64,000 nt of DNA from Bacteroidota bacterium (lineage in GTDB: Bacteria; Bacteroidota; Bacteroidia; Chitinophagales; Chitinophagaceae): assembly GCA_023386555.1 (NCBI GenBank), contig JAEWJK010000005.1, positions 279,541-343,540 on the forward strand, in the 5' to 3' direction. Every line of letters begins with the position of its first letter. Positions within the stretch are counted from its first letter, which is position 1. The position numbers and the translations under genes were made by a program. The notes beneath the pieces were generated by a model. That model was not told the DNA's origin and did not search any database. It saw nothing but the letters and a program-made list of their open reading frames with translations. Positions 1 through 8,944 of the stretch are shown here, piece by piece.

Positions 1-979
1 TTCCTTCGCTGTTGCCATTGCAGATCATTAGATCTTCGCTGCTGAGTTTTCTTTCTTTTTCGTCTAATGTGGTAAATGAACTTCCTTCACCAAGATTTTT
101 TACAAGAACCGTATTACCTTTTATTTTATCAGCATCAAAAGCATGTAAAGGCTGACCTGTTTCATTCAATACGTAATTAGTGATGTCAACGATGTTGTTG
201 ATTGGTCTTTGTCCTATAGCAACCAACCTGTCTTTCAACCATTGAGGTGATTCCTTAACAGTAACATTTGAAATACTAACGCCTGAATATCTTGGACAAG
301 CATTATTATTTTCAACCACAACTTTTATTGGTAGGTTGTTATTGTCGGCTTTAAAACCATTTGCATATGGTGTCTTTGGTTTTGCATTTTTTCTTTCGTG
401 ATGAGCCAGGTAAGCACAAACATCTTTTGCAACACCCAAATGACTCATAGCATCCATTCTGTTCGGTGTTAAACCAATTTCATAGATCCAATCTGTGTAA
501 GGTTTAAAATAGTCTGCTGCAGCTGAACCAACTGAAACATTTTCCGGCAGAACCATGATGCCTGCATGGCTCTCACCAATTCCAATCTCATCTTCGGCAC
601 AGATCATTCCATGACTTTCAACTCCTCTGATCTTTGCAACTTTCATTGTTAACGGATCACCGGTTAACGGATAAATTGTAGTTCCTACTGTTGCCACAAC
701 AACTTTCTGACCTGCTACAACATTTGGTGCACCACAAACGATCTGCAAAGGTTCAGCTGCACCAACACTTACTTTGGTAAGTCTTAGTTTATCTGCGTTA
801 GGATGTTGCTCAGCTTCAAGCACTTCTCCAATGACCAATCCTTGCAAACCGCCTTTAATGCTTTCGTATTTTTCTAAACTCTCTAGTTCAAGACCAATAG
901 AAGTAAGTATTCTTGATAATTTTTCAGGCTCAATTCTTTCCGGTAAATAATCACATAACCAATTGTAAGAGATCGTCAT
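1..979 (-). CDS. pheT: Phenylalanyl-tRNA synthetase beta subunit, N-terminal part (runs off the window)
   Basis: Partial gene; the start codon is the ATG at 977-979 and the reading frame stays open to the window edge, giving the first 326 or so residues. The beta subunit forms the alpha2-beta2 PheRS that charges tRNA-Phe in the cytoplasm. The protein opens MTISYNWLCDYLP, typical of PheT, followed by the tRNA-binding OB-fold (EMAP-like) region around residues 40-155, visible as ADKLRL, IVCGAPNV and the GMICAEDEIGIG stretch, and then the start of the B3/4 editing region with NNIVDITNYV and HAFD. A -7 type box (TATATTTG on the minus strand, 1006-1013) lies about 27 bases before the start. It is divergent from dnaB. 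Identity is secure; only the C-terminal half is unseen. Confidence 0.95.
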   Translation of the reverse strand, partial: MTISYNWLCDYLPERIEPEKLSRILTSIGLELESLEKYESIKGGLQGLVIGEVLEAEQHPNADKLRLTKVSVGAAEPLQIVCGAPNVVAGQKVVVATVGTTIYPLTGDPLTMKVAKIRGVESHGMICAEDEIGIGESHAGIMVLPENVSVGSAAADYFKPYTDWIYEIGLTPNRMDAMSHLGVAKDVCAYLAHHERKNAKPKTPYANGFKADNNNLPIKVVVENNNACPRYSGVSISNVTVKESPQWLKDRLVAIGQRPINNIVDITNYVLNETGQPLHAFDADKIKGNTVLVKNLGEGSSFTTLDEKERKLSSEDLMICNGNSEG

Positions 980-1005
980 AGAGTGCTTGCTGTTGTTATA
1001 TGCTG

Positions 1006-1013
1006 CAAATATA
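1006..1013 (-). promoter_or_regulatory. Candidate -7 promoter box of pheT
   Basis: Reads TATATTTG on the minus strand, matching the Bacteroidota TAnnTTTG -7 consensus, 27 bases upstream of the pheT ATG. No clear TTG -33 element was found at the usual spacing, so this rests on the -7 box alone. Confidence 0.4.
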
Positions 1014-1047
1014 ATTGATGCTGTGCAGCCCTGCTGAATAATGATAA

Positions 1048-1076
1048 GAACGTACAAGAGGGTGACACAACGGAAG
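1048..1076 (+). repeat. Dispersed intergenic repeat, copy A (short form)
   Basis: Reads GAACGTACAAGAGGG followed by TGACACAACGGAAG. Short form, GTGACAC subfamily, between pheT and dnaB. Confidence 0.75.
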
Positions 1077-1483
1077 ATGATAAAATGATGAAGCCAGCTA
1101 ACTAAAAGAGCCAATCAGTTACTCAAAACGGATGATAAAAAGAACTTTTTTTAAAAATTTCTTTCTGCACACAAAATGTGCATTGAGTTGTGAACAGAAA
1201 TATAATTTGTGGACAAAGCCTCTAAAACTTATGAACAACTATATTTTGAGGGTGAATAAATGATGAATTTGGTGGGTGGAATGTGGATGGAAATAGAATA
1301 AATATTGATGAAACAAATATTCATCGGTGGTTAAAATCACAACTATATTCGTCCTCCGGCAGTGATTTTTCGGCGGTTCAATTGGATGGATGAAGCAGAT
1401 TTTCCGGCGGCAATGCAAAAAACTGATCTTACGCCCAATTGAATTGATAGTTTACTAACCCAATTTAAGACTAGTAGTTTTTC

Positions 1484-3070
1484 ATGGATCTGACCAACCT
1501 AAACAAAGACAGAAAGAGCAGGAGAAAACCCTCAATAGACCTGAGCACAATGGTTTATGGCAAAGTTCCGCCACAAGCCAAAGAATTAGAAGAAGCAGTG
1601 CTTGGTGCTGTGATGCTGGAGAAAAGTGCTTTTGATACAGTGATCGAAATTTTGCAGCCAGAATGTTTTTATGTAGATGCTCACCAGAGAATTTATAAAG
1701 CGTTCAAATCGTTGGCAGATGGTCATCAGCCGATCGATATTCTTACGGTTGTTGAAGAATTAAAACGTAAAGAAGAACTGGAAATGGTTGGTGGGCCTTA
1801 TGCCATTACCAAACTCACCAATTCAGTTGTTTCTACAGCAAACATCGAGGCTCATGCAAGAATAATTCTGCAGAAATTTATTCAACGTGAATTAATAAGA
1901 TTGAGTGGCGAGATCATCAGTGATGCTTATGAAGACAGCACAGATGTATTTGATCTGTTGGATGAAGCAGAAGATAAAATGTTCAAGATCACGAACAATT
2001 ATCTGAAGAAGAATTTCGAAGACATTAATGATGCTCTCGCAAAAACAATCAAGCGAATTGATGACCTGAGAACCCAGGAAGATGATATTTCCGGTGTTAC
2101 CAGTGGCTTCAATAACATGGATAGAATTATTCATGGATGGCAACCAACGGATTTGATCATTTTGGCAGCTCGTCCATCTGTGGGTAAAACGGCTTTTGCC
2201 TTGAACCTTGCTCGCAATGCAGCAATGGATCCAAGAAAGCCCACACCGGTTGCATTTTTCAGTTTGGAGATGAGTTCTTCCCAGTTAGTGCAACGTATTT
2301 TGAGTGCTGAAAGTGAGATTCGTCTCGAAAAAATATCAAGAGGAAAGTTAGAAGATTACGAGTACAAGCAATTAATTGATAAAGGAATTAAACGTTTAGA
2401 AACTGCTCCTTTATTCATTGATGACACTGCTGCATTGAACATTTTTGAATTCCGTGCAAAAGCTAGAAGACTTGTTAATAAGCATAATGTTGGACTGATC
2501 ATCATCGACTATTTGCAATTGATGAGTGGAAGTGGTGATCGTAATTCCAACCGTGAACAGGAGATCAGTAACATCTCCCGAAACTTAAAAGCACTTGCAA
2601 AAGAGTTGAACATTCCGATCATTGCACTCAGCCAGTTGAGCCGTGCTGTTGAAACAAGGAAGGAAAGTAAGATGCCACAGTTGAGTGATCTTAGAGAGTC
2701 TGGTGCGATAGAACAAGATGCTGATATGGTAATGTTCATTTATCGTCCGGAATATCACGAGATTCACAATAACGAACATGGCGATAGTACAAAAGGTGAA
2801 ACCTATGTACGTATTGCAAAACATAGAAATGGTGAGCTGAAGATTCTGAAATTCCAGGCACATCTGCACATACAAAAATTTGAGGATGCCGGTGATGAAG
2901 ATGGCCCTCGTCAGGATCTTGGTCCGGGAAGTTGGAGACCTATTACACCAGGAACAGGTCCAGGTGCTGCAGGAAGTGGAAATGATGAAGGCGGAAAATT
3001 CTTTATTCAGAAAGGAAGTAAAATGAACAGCGGTGAGTTTGATGAAGGTTTTGATGAACAGCCTTTTTAA
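1484..3070 (+). CDS. dnaB: Replicative DNA helicase DnaB
   Basis: Hexameric 5'-3' helicase that unwinds DNA at the replication fork and recruits primase. 528 residues. The N-terminal DnaB domain covers about residues 30-135 (QAKELEEAVLGAVM, DILTVVEEL); a linker follows; the RecA-like motor domain covers about 195-460. Walker A is RPSVGKTAF at 230-238, Walker B is the hydrophobic strand ending IIIDYLQLM, and the conserved LSQLSR and SDLRESGAIEQDAD motifs follow. The last 50 or so residues are a Gly/Pro-rich, acidic tail outside the core fold. No intein interrupts the Walker motifs, a common insertion point in dnaB genes. It is transcribed alone, divergent from pheT; a dispersed repeat lies between it and rsmE. 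Confidence 0.97.
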   Translation: MDLTNLNKDRKSRRKPSIDLSTMVYGKVPPQAKELEEAVLGAVMLEKSAFDTVIEILQPECFYVDAHQRIYKAFKSLADGHQPIDILTVVEELKRKEELEMVGGPYAITKLTNSVVSTANIEAHARIILQKFIQRELIRLSGEIISDAYEDSTDVFDLLDEAEDKMFKITNNYLKKNFEDINDALAKTIKRIDDLRTQEDDISGVTSGFNNMDRIIHGWQPTDLIILAARPSVGKTAFALNLARNAAMDPRKPTPVAFFSLEMSSSQLVQRILSAESEIRLEKISRGKLEDYEYKQLIDKGIKRLETAPLFIDDTAALNIFEFRAKARRLVNKHNVGLIIIDYLQLMSGSGDRNSNREQEISNISRNLKALAKELNIPIIALSQLSRAVETRKESKMPQLSDLRESGAIEQDADMVMFIYRPEYHEIHNNEHGDSTKGETYVRIAKHRNGELKILKFQAHLHIQKFEDAGDEDGPRQDLGPGSWRPITPGTGPGAAGSGNDEGGKFFIQKGSKMNSGEFDEGFDEQPF

Positions 3071-3103
3071 TTAGCCAACTGCATTACTACTATTGAACTT
3101 ATG

Positions 3104-3179
3104 TTGTGTCAAATCGAGGAACAAGATTCACCGAAACAAAAACATAAAATAAGATACTGAGGTACTCACTTGTACGTTC
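3104..3179 (-). repeat. Dispersed intergenic repeat, copy B (long form)
   Basis: Long form on the minus strand. It starts GAACGTACAAGTGAG, runs through TACCTCAG, a variable middle of about 19 bases and GTTTCGGTGAATCT, and ends TCCTCGATTTGACACAAC. The outer blocks are nearly identical to the other long copy at 60386-60469, while the middle has diverged. Confidence 0.8.
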
Positions 3180-3238
3180 AGAACATTATTCAACATAGAA
3201 CACCTGTAACAAGGTGTTTTTTATTTTAATATTGTACA

Positions 3239-3934
3239 ATGGCTTTACCATATTTCTACGAACCAGAAATCATCTCCGGCACAACTGCTTTTACTTTAAG
3301 TGAAGAAACTAGCAAACATTGCATCAAGGTGTTAAGAATGGACAAAGGGGAGCAGCTGAATCTTACAGACGGTAAAGGCAATTTATTTACTGCATCTATT
3401 CTGATGGCGGATAAAAAATCTACTGAAGTAAAGATCGATGCACAGAAAGCAGCACCTCAGGCGAAAAGGAAAATTGCTATTGGAATTTCTTTATTAAAAA
3501 ACACCGGCAGATTTGAATGGTTTCTTGAAAAAGCAACAGAAATCGGTGTCAGTGAGATCATTCCATTGATTTGCCACAGAACCGAGCGGCAACATTTTCG
3601 TTACGATCGGATGAACAATGTACTCATTGCTGCAATGTTGCAAAGTCAGCAATCATGGTTGCCTGAGTTACATGAACCCAGACCTTTTGAACAGGTACTT
3701 GTTTCACCACACCAAAAATTCATTGCTCATTGCGAAGCACAACAAAAAAAAGAATTGAGAGACTTTCAAATCGGTGAAAATGCGTTGATGTTGATCGGCC
3801 CGGAAGGTGATTTTACTCCGGAAGAAATATCATCTGCCCTGAAAAATAATTTTATGCCTGTGTCTTTAGGGGAAACAAGACTTAGAACAGAAACGGCTGG
3901 AGTTGTGGCAGCTACACTTCTAATAAATCTCTAG
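3239..3934 (+). CDS. rsmE: 16S rRNA (uracil-1498-N3)-methyltransferase RsmE
   Basis: SAM-dependent methyltransferase that makes m3U1498 in 16S rRNA of the assembled 30S subunit. 231 residues, normal for the family. An N-terminal PUA-like domain (about 1-70, with KHCIKVLRM at 26-34) precedes a SPOUT domain with the KATEIGVSEIIPL segment (98-110), the knot loop LIGPEGDFTPEE (185-196) and LGETRLRTETAG (210-221), which form the SAM-binding trefoil knot. ATG at 3239 is preceded by AT-rich sequence without a clear ribosome binding site, usual here. It stands between a long dispersed repeat and the GNAT-like gene. Confidence 0.95.
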   Translation: MALPYFYEPEIISGTTAFTLSEETSKHCIKVLRMDKGEQLNLTDGKGNLFTASILMADKKSTEVKIDAQKAAPQAKRKIAIGISLLKNTGRFEWFLEKATEIGVSEIIPLICHRTERQHFRYDRMNNVLIAAMLQSQQSWLPELHEPRPFEQVLVSPHQKFIAHCEAQQKKELRDFQIGENALMLIGPEGDFTPEEISSALKNNFMPVSLGETRLRTETAGVVAATLLINL

Positions 3935-4036
3935 TTTTTATATTAGTATCATTCGCAGAAATTCGTGTAATTCGTGTTTTGTATTTTCGCCATAATCAAT
4001 TTTAGTCATTCGATTTAATCGTGTAATAGAACAGAT

Positions 4037-5209
4037 ATGCAGTTGATCGAGGTTAATGATTCCGCTACCGCAAAAGATTTCATCAAAGTAAATGTGTTGA
4101 TGAATGCAGGTAATCCAAATTACATTCGTCCACTTGATAAAGAGATCTATGAAGTTTTCAATACCGAGAAAAATAAAAATTTCAAATACGGTGAAGCGAA
4201 ACGATGGATCTTAAAAAATGAGAAAGGAAATCTCATTGGAAGAATTGCAGCTTTCACACATGATAAATACATTACGAAAGGAACAGAATATCCGGTAGGT
4301 GGCATTGGTTTTTTTGATTCAATCAACGATCAGTCCGTAGCCAATACATTGTTTGATGTAGCAAAAGAATGGCTTCAATCAAAAGGCATGGATGCAATGG
4401 ATGGTCCGATAAATTTTGGTGATCGTGACAAATGGTGGGGCTTAATGGTTGAAGGTTTTGAACAAGAGCCTATGTATGGCATGCCATACAATCCATCTTA
4501 TTACGAAAGTTTATTTGAGGGTTATGGCTTTCAGAATTATTATAACCAGTATTATTATTCAATGAGAGTTGATGATCCATTGCCGGATCGTTTTCCTGAA
4601 CGTCATGCAAAATTCAAAGCAAAAGCTGGCTATGTTGCAAAACATATTAACCTGAAAGATCTCGATAAACACGCACAGGATTTTGCTACTGTTTACAATG
4701 CTGCATGGGCTCAACATGGTGAAGGAAAAGAAATTACTACAGACCAGGTGCTGAAGCTTTTTAATAAGATGAAACCGATAATGGATGAACGAATGATCTG
4801 GTTTGCTTACTACAAAGAAGATCCTATTGGTATGTTCATTAACATCCCGGATCTGAATCAATATTTCAAACATTTTAATGGAAAGCTTGGATGGATCGAA
4901 AAACTTCGTTTACTCTGGATGAAAGAAAGAGGTGTTTGTAAAAAAGCAACAGGATTAGCTTTTGGCATTGTTCCAAAATACCAGGCTTTGGGTATAGATT
5001 CTTTTATGATCTATGAAAGTGCTTTGCTGGTACAGGGAAAAGGTTGGTATGAAACTTACGAAATGGGCTGGGCAGGTGACTGGAACCCAAAGATGATTAA
5101 TATTTACAAAAGTCTTAATGCTGTACAAAGCAGAAGACATGTTACTTACAGGTACATTTTCAATAATAAACATTCGTTTGAAAGGCATCCCGTTATGGAA
5201 TACAAATGA
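4037..5209 (+). CDS. GNAT-like N-acetyltransferase family protein, substrate unknown
   Basis: 390-residue cytosolic protein. The N-terminal part has an acyltransferase-like layout (GEAKRWILKNEKGNLIGRIAAF near residue 55, then GGIGFFDSINDQSVANTLFDVAKEWLQSKGM near 100) followed by GPINFGDRDKWWGLMVEGF. A second half contains MIWFAYYKEDPIGMFINIPD and GFGI-like GLAFGIVPKYQALGIDSFMIYES, which again resembles a GNAT acetyl-CoA loop, so the protein probably has a tandem GNAT fold. I recognise the architecture as a conserved Bacteroidota family annotated as GNAT or hypothetical; no substrate can be read from the sequence. It ends 100 bases before dnaX and the upstream spacer contains a 9-base direct repeat AATTCGTGT x2 (near 3960-3977). 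Confidence 0.65.
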   Translation: MQLIEVNDSATAKDFIKVNVLMNAGNPNYIRPLDKEIYEVFNTEKNKNFKYGEAKRWILKNEKGNLIGRIAAFTHDKYITKGTEYPVGGIGFFDSINDQSVANTLFDVAKEWLQSKGMDAMDGPINFGDRDKWWGLMVEGFEQEPMYGMPYNPSYYESLFEGYGFQNYYNQYYYSMRVDDPLPDRFPERHAKFKAKAGYVAKHINLKDLDKHAQDFATVYNAAWAQHGEGKEITTDQVLKLFNKMKPIMDERMIWFAYYKEDPIGMFINIPDLNQYFKHFNGKLGWIEKLRLLWMKERGVCKKATGLAFGIVPKYQALGIDSFMIYESALLVQGKGWYETYEMGWAGDWNPKMINIYKSLNAVQSRRHVTYRYIFNNKHSFERHPVMEYK

Positions 5210-5309
5210 GTTTGAAGTTTTGCGTTCAAAGTTTTAAGTTGGATGTGCATAACAACTCTTCTTAATCTTCAAACTAAAAACCCGAAACTGCTAAATTGCA
5301 CCCGTAAGT

Positions 5310-7103
5310 ATGGATAAATTCATCGTTTCAGCAAGAAAGTATCGTCCCCAGGCATTTGATACAGTCGTGGGACAATCACACATTACCACTACGTTAAAAA
5401 ATGCCATTAAGAACAATCAACTGGCTCATGCTTTTTTGTTTTGTGGTCCACGTGGTGTTGGTAAAACAACCTGTGCAAGAATTCTTGCGAAGACGATCAA
5501 TTGTGAAAATCTTCAGCAAGACGGAGAAGCTTGCAACGAATGTAATTCATGCACCAGCTTCAATGAAGGAACGTCACTGAACATTCATGAACTTGATGCT
5601 GCCAGTAATAACTCTGTTGATGACATTCGTTCGCTGGTAGAACAGGTTCGTTTTGCACCTCAGGCAGGCAAATACAAAGTGTATATTGTGGATGAGGTTC
5701 ACATGTTGAGTGCCTCAGCTTTCAATGCATTTTTGAAAACATTGGAAGAACCCCCATCATACGCAAAATTCATTTTAGCAACTACAGAAAAACATAAGAT
5801 ACTTCCCACTATACTTTCACGTTGCCAGATATTCGATTTTAAACGCATCACTTCCAACGATACTGTTGAACATTTAGAGGAGATCATTAATAAAGAAGAT
5901 ATCAAAGCAGAAAAAGCAGCGTTACAAGTCATTGCTCAGAAGAGTGAAGGCTGTATGAGAGATGCATTGAGTATTCTCGACAAGATCGTGAGTTTTACAA
6001 GCGGAACAGTTACTTATCAGAATACATTAGAGCACCTGAATATTCTTGATGAAGATTATTACTTCCGATTATTGGATTGTTTGCTGCAACAGGATATGGC
6101 CGGAGCTATGTTGTTGTTCGATGAGATCAATAGAAAAGGATTTGAAGGTGATCTTGTGCTGAATGGTTTTGCTGAATTCATACGTAACCTGCTTGTTTCT
6201 AAAGATGCAAAAGCGGCAGCTTTATTGGATGTTGTTGAAGGAATGCAGAGCAGGTACACTTCCACTGCAGCGAATGTTTCTTTATCATACCTGGTGAGTG
6301 CATTGAATATTTTGAATGATGCAGAGATCAACTTTAAAATGGCCCGCAATAAAAGATTGCATGTTGAATTGTGTTTGATCAAGTTGAATTTTCTACAACA
6401 GGCTTTAGAATTGGCAGCCGATAATTCCGGCTCAGTTGTAAAAAAAAAGCGAATTGATGGTCCTGTAGCGTATCGCTATAAATCATTGCAATCCCTTCAA
6501 CCAAAACCCCAACAAAAGCCTACGGAAGAAGCGAAGTTGTATGTTGAGGAACTAGCACCGAAAGCAAAGCAACAACCGGAAAAGCCACAACAAACTCCTG
6601 CTTCACTTCAGCCTTCAACGACTGTTATTAAGCCATTTGGAAGTAATGGAAGCGGAAGCAAAAAATCGTTGTTGGATGTTTTGAAGGAGAAAGCTGCCGA
6701 AACCGGGATGCAGTTGAGTGAAGTGAAGGAGGCTGAACTTTTAGAGATCGAAAAATTACAGAACAGCTGGAATGTGTATGCAGAAAAACTTACTAGCACC
6801 TCTGCAAGAACTTTCAAGGAAGCCAAATTGTTTGTTGAAAGTGAAACATTATTCTCCATTACAGTCAACTCACTTACACAACAAAAATTCATCGAGCAGG
6901 AAAGAATGATGCTGATCGATCATATTCAGAAATCATTCAGCAATCCAACAATAAAATTTGCTATTAAAGTAGAAGCGGGTGAAGTGAGTGATATTCCACA
7001 GCATGCTCAACTGAACAGCAGGCAACGTTTTGAAAGAATAGCTGAAAGATATCCTTTGGTTAAAGAGTTGAAGGATAAATTGAAATTGGAGATAGATTAC
7101 TAA
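5310..7103 (+). CDS. dnaX: DNA polymerase III subunits gamma/tau
   Basis: Clamp-loader ATPase; tau also bridges the polymerase core and the helicase. 597 residues. AAA+ region: Walker A GPRGVGKTT (46-54), zinc module cysteines C65, C75, C78, C81, Walker B with D128-E129 and the SRCQIFDF sensor stretch near 170. Domain III extends to about 370. A low-complexity Pro/Gln/Lys linker (about 395-440) leads to a tau-specific C-terminal domain. Codons 377-380 contain nine consecutive A residues (6440-6448) ending in the slippery heptamer A AAA AAG; the -1 frame stops after two codons and the +1 frame after a few more. This predicts a truncated gamma of about 382 residues beside full-length tau, as in E. 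coli (ribosomal frameshift) or Thermus (transcriptional slippage). Confidence 0.96.
   Translation: MDKFIVSARKYRPQAFDTVVGQSHITTTLKNAIKNNQLAHAFLFCGPRGVGKTTCARILAKTINCENLQQDGEACNECNSCTSFNEGTSLNIHELDAASNNSVDDIRSLVEQVRFAPQAGKYKVYIVDEVHMLSASAFNAFLKTLEEPPSYAKFILATTEKHKILPTILSRCQIFDFKRITSNDTVEHLEEIINKEDIKAEKAALQVIAQKSEGCMRDALSILDKIVSFTSGTVTYQNTLEHLNILDEDYYFRLLDCLLQQDMAGAMLLFDEINRKGFEGDLVLNGFAEFIRNLLVSKDAKAAALLDVVEGMQSRYTSTAANVSLSYLVSALNILNDAEINFKMARNKRLHVELCLIKLNFLQQALELAADNSGSVVKKKRIDGPVAYRYKSLQSLQPKPQQKPTEEAKLYVEELAPKAKQQPEKPQQTPASLQPSTTVIKPFGSNGSGSKKSLLDVLKEKAAETGMQLSEVKEAELLEIEKLQNSWNVYAEKLTSTSARTFKEAKLFVESETLFSITVNSLTQQKFIEQERMMLIDHIQKSFSNPTIKFAIKVEAGEVSDIPQHAQLNSRQRFERIAERYPLVKELKDKLKLEIDY
6440..6478 (+). 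promoter_or_regulatory. Putative programmed slippage site in dnaX with downstream hairpin
   Basis: A nine-A run (6440-6448) followed by G forms zero-frame codons GTA AAA AAA AAG, so it contains the A AAA AAG heptamer in the phase used by E. coli dnaX. In the -1 frame the next codons are GCG AAT TGA (stop). With the opposite shift the frame runs AGC GAA TTG ATG GTC CTG TAG (stop). A small perfect stem TAGCG/CGCTA (6466-6470 with 6474-6478) lies 16 bases downstream. The tract falls exactly between the clamp-loader domains and the tau-specific tail. Confidence 0.6.
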
Positions 7104-7127
7104 AGCTCACCTGTTCAGCAATGTTCT

Positions 7128-7156
7128 GAACGTACAAGAGAGTGACACAACAGACG
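7128..7156 (+). repeat. Dispersed intergenic repeat, copy C (short form)
   Basis: Reads GAACGTACAAGAGAG then TGACACAACAGACG; short form, between the convergent dnaX and icd genes. Confidence 0.75.
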
Positions 7157-7219
7157 ATGCTATGTAAAACTATCGCTGGCTAACAACTCAAAATTCCTAA
7201 CGCTACACTCCAAACTTAC

Positions 7220-8674
7220 TTATTGCCCTTGTGCTAAACTATAAGCTTTCTTATCACCCCACATATTCAATAATTCAGTAGAACAGATTTTGAACTCTGT
7301 TGCAATTCTTTTTTGAAGTTCAAGAATGTCAATTTGCGTTACAGCGATCTCGCTGGTGCTTTCGAAACGACAGGTATATTGATTCACAAGATTGGTGAAC
7401 ACAGAACCTTTTGGCCATACCTGTGTACCACGATTACTGATAGTTACAAGTTTGAAAAGATCACCGGTAAGTTTCAAACATTTTTCTGCAACAACATTAT
7501 GTTGTTCATTGCTTTCGAGGAAAAGATCAACACCTCTGATCAGTTCAACTTCATCGTCTTTACTTTCCAGCATTGGATTTTTTTCCAACTTAAAAACAGT
7601 TGGCGTAACTGGCATATCATCCAGCATCGGACGAGGATTGTGCTGTGGTTGCTTACCAAAATTATCAATGATGGCTTGTGCAAATGCTGTTGTATTGAGA
7701 GCCGGTTTACTCTTATCACCAAAATCACCTGTTCTGATTCCCTGCTCTAAAGTGTATAGCAAAGCATTTTCTATTGTAGCAGCGCTTTTCATTAAACCAA
7801 GGTGACGCAACATGGCAAAACCACTCAGCAATAATGCTGTTGGATTGGCGATATTTTTTCCTGCAATATCCGGTGCTGTTCCATGTACGGCTTCAAAGAT
7901 GGAAATATGATCTCCAATATTTGCAGAAGGAGCAAAACCCAATCCACCAACGAGTCCTGCACAGAGATCTGAAACGATATCACCTTGTAAATTAGTTAAC
8001 ACAACAACATCAAAAAGATCAGGACGAGTCACCAGCTTCATGCAAAGATCATCAACGATTACATCATCAGCTTTCAACTCAGGATAATCTTTTGCTACTT
8101 CGTAAAACGTTTCAAGGAACAATCCGTCTGTGATCTTCATAATGTTTGCCTTATGACCACAGGTTATTCTTTTCGTTCCTTTCTTCTTTGCCATTTCAAA
8201 TGCATACTTGATTACCTGCATGCTACCTGGCCTTGTAATAAAACGACGACTCAAAGCAACATCATGCGTTAACATGTGTTCAATACCACCGTAGGTATCT
8301 TCAATATTTTCACGAACGATTGTTACATCAACCGGAATTCCGGCTTTGGAGAAAACCGTATCAACTCCATGTAAAGTTTGAAATGTTCTGTTGTTAGCAT
8401 AAGTGTTCCAGGTTTTTCGTGCTGTAACGTTTACACTCTTTACACCTTTACCTTTTGGTGTTTCCATTGGTCCTTTAAAAAGAATACCGAGTCTTTCAAT
8501 TGCCTCTTGTGCTTCAGGAGTCATACCATTGCTGTAGCCTTTGTCGAACACCCATTTACCCATATCCACATATTCATATTGCAATGGAACTTTTGCAGCA
8601 TCAAAAATGTTGAGTACAGCCTGCATTATTTCCGGACCAATTCCATCACCTTTAGCAACAGCAATTTTTGTCAT
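7220..8674 (-). CDS. icd: NADP-dependent isocitrate dehydrogenase (Thermus-type, with C-terminal extension)
   Basis: Oxidative decarboxylation of isocitrate to 2-oxoglutarate in the TCA cycle. 484 residues, longer than the E. coli enzyme and of the length seen in the Thermus-type group that carries an extra C-terminal domain. The catalytic core (about 1-335) shows GDGIGPEI at 9-16, the substrate-binding REN-IEDTYGG stretch, the active-site lysine region ITCGHKANIMKITDG, the metal-binding DDLCMKLVTRP and NLQGDIVSDL aspartates, and the nucleotide-binding HGTAPDIAGKNIANPTA. Residues about 340-484 form the additional domain (starting around PMLDDMPVTPTVFKLEKNP). ATG at 8672-8674; a minus-strand -7 box TACTTTTG lies at 8695-8702. 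It is convergent with dnaX. Cofactor assignment to NADP is by family, not by residues I can test. Confidence 0.9.
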   Translation of the reverse strand: MTKIAVAKGDGIGPEIMQAVLNIFDAAKVPLQYEYVDMGKWVFDKGYSNGMTPEAQEAIERLGILFKGPMETPKGKGVKSVNVTARKTWNTYANNRTFQTLHGVDTVFSKAGIPVDVTIVRENIEDTYGGIEHMLTHDVALSRRFITRPGSMQVIKYAFEMAKKKGTKRITCGHKANIMKITDGLFLETFYEVAKDYPELKADDVIVDDLCMKLVTRPDLFDVVVLTNLQGDIVSDLCAGLVGGLGFAPSANIGDHISIFEAVHGTAPDIAGKNIANPTALLLSGFAMLRHLGLMKSAATIENALLYTLEQGIRTGDFGDKSKPALNTTAFAQAIIDNFGKQPQHNPRPMLDDMPVTPTVFKLEKNPMLESKDDEVELIRGVDLFLESNEQHNVVAEKCLKLTGDLFKLVTISNRGTQVWPKGSVFTNLVNQYTCRFESTSEIAVTQIDILELQKRIATEFKICSTELLNMWGDKKAYSLAQGQ

Positions 8675-8694
8675 GGTAAAATTTTTTCGTGGTG

Positions 8695-8702
8695 CAAAAG
8701 TA
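8695..8702 (-). promoter_or_regulatory. Candidate -7 promoter box of icd
   Basis: TACTTTTG on the minus strand, fitting TAnnTTTG, 20 bases upstream of the icd ATG. No convincing -33 TTG at standard spacing. Confidence 0.45.
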
Positions 8703-8769
8703 GGCTGACAACCAACATGCCACTATTAAATATTAAATTTTTTGTGATGTGGCTGAAGAATATATAGGA

Positions 8770-8798
8770 GCTTCGTTGTGTCACTCACTTGTACGTTC
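8770..8798 (-). repeat. Dispersed intergenic repeat, copy D (short form)
   Basis: On the minus strand it reads GAACGTACAAGTGAG then TGACACAACGAAGC, identical over 29 bases to copy I at 31960-31988. It lies between the divergent icd and DUF2721 genes. Confidence 0.85.
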
Positions 8799-8944
8799 GG
8801 AACATTAGGAGCATTTTGCATCAACTGGTGAATAATAATATCAGCTAAAAGAAGGTCTTTCGATAAAACTCAGGATGGATTACAAGTAAAGCTTAATCAT
8901 ATTCTTCAGCTGGTGTCACACAAATTCTTCTTTACCTTCATTGA

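Larger units (their letters stand above)
980..1483. other. 504-base intergenic region between divergent pheT and dnaB
   Basis: No credible ORF. It holds the pheT -7 box, one copy of the dispersed repeat (1048-1076), a perfect dyad TGCACA-N5-TGTGCA at 1166-1182, and just after it a group of similar sites: TTGTGAACA (1188-1196), the near-palindrome TTTGTGGACAAA (1206-1217) and TTATGAACA (1229-1237). These sites resemble degenerate DnaA boxes (consensus TTATnCACA) but each has at least one mismatch. The stretch 1340-1440 is relatively GC-rich with repeated CCGGCGG/CGGCGG words but no clear structure. Confidence 0.5.

Noticed and set aside
1166..1237. Replication origin at the dnaB upstream region
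   Set aside because: Sites match the DnaA box with mismatches; no AT-rich unwinding region, dnaA or dnaN gene nearby.
7313..7805. Two overlapping plus-strand ORFs
   Set aside because: Antisense shadows of icd, whose protein is strongly conserved in frame.
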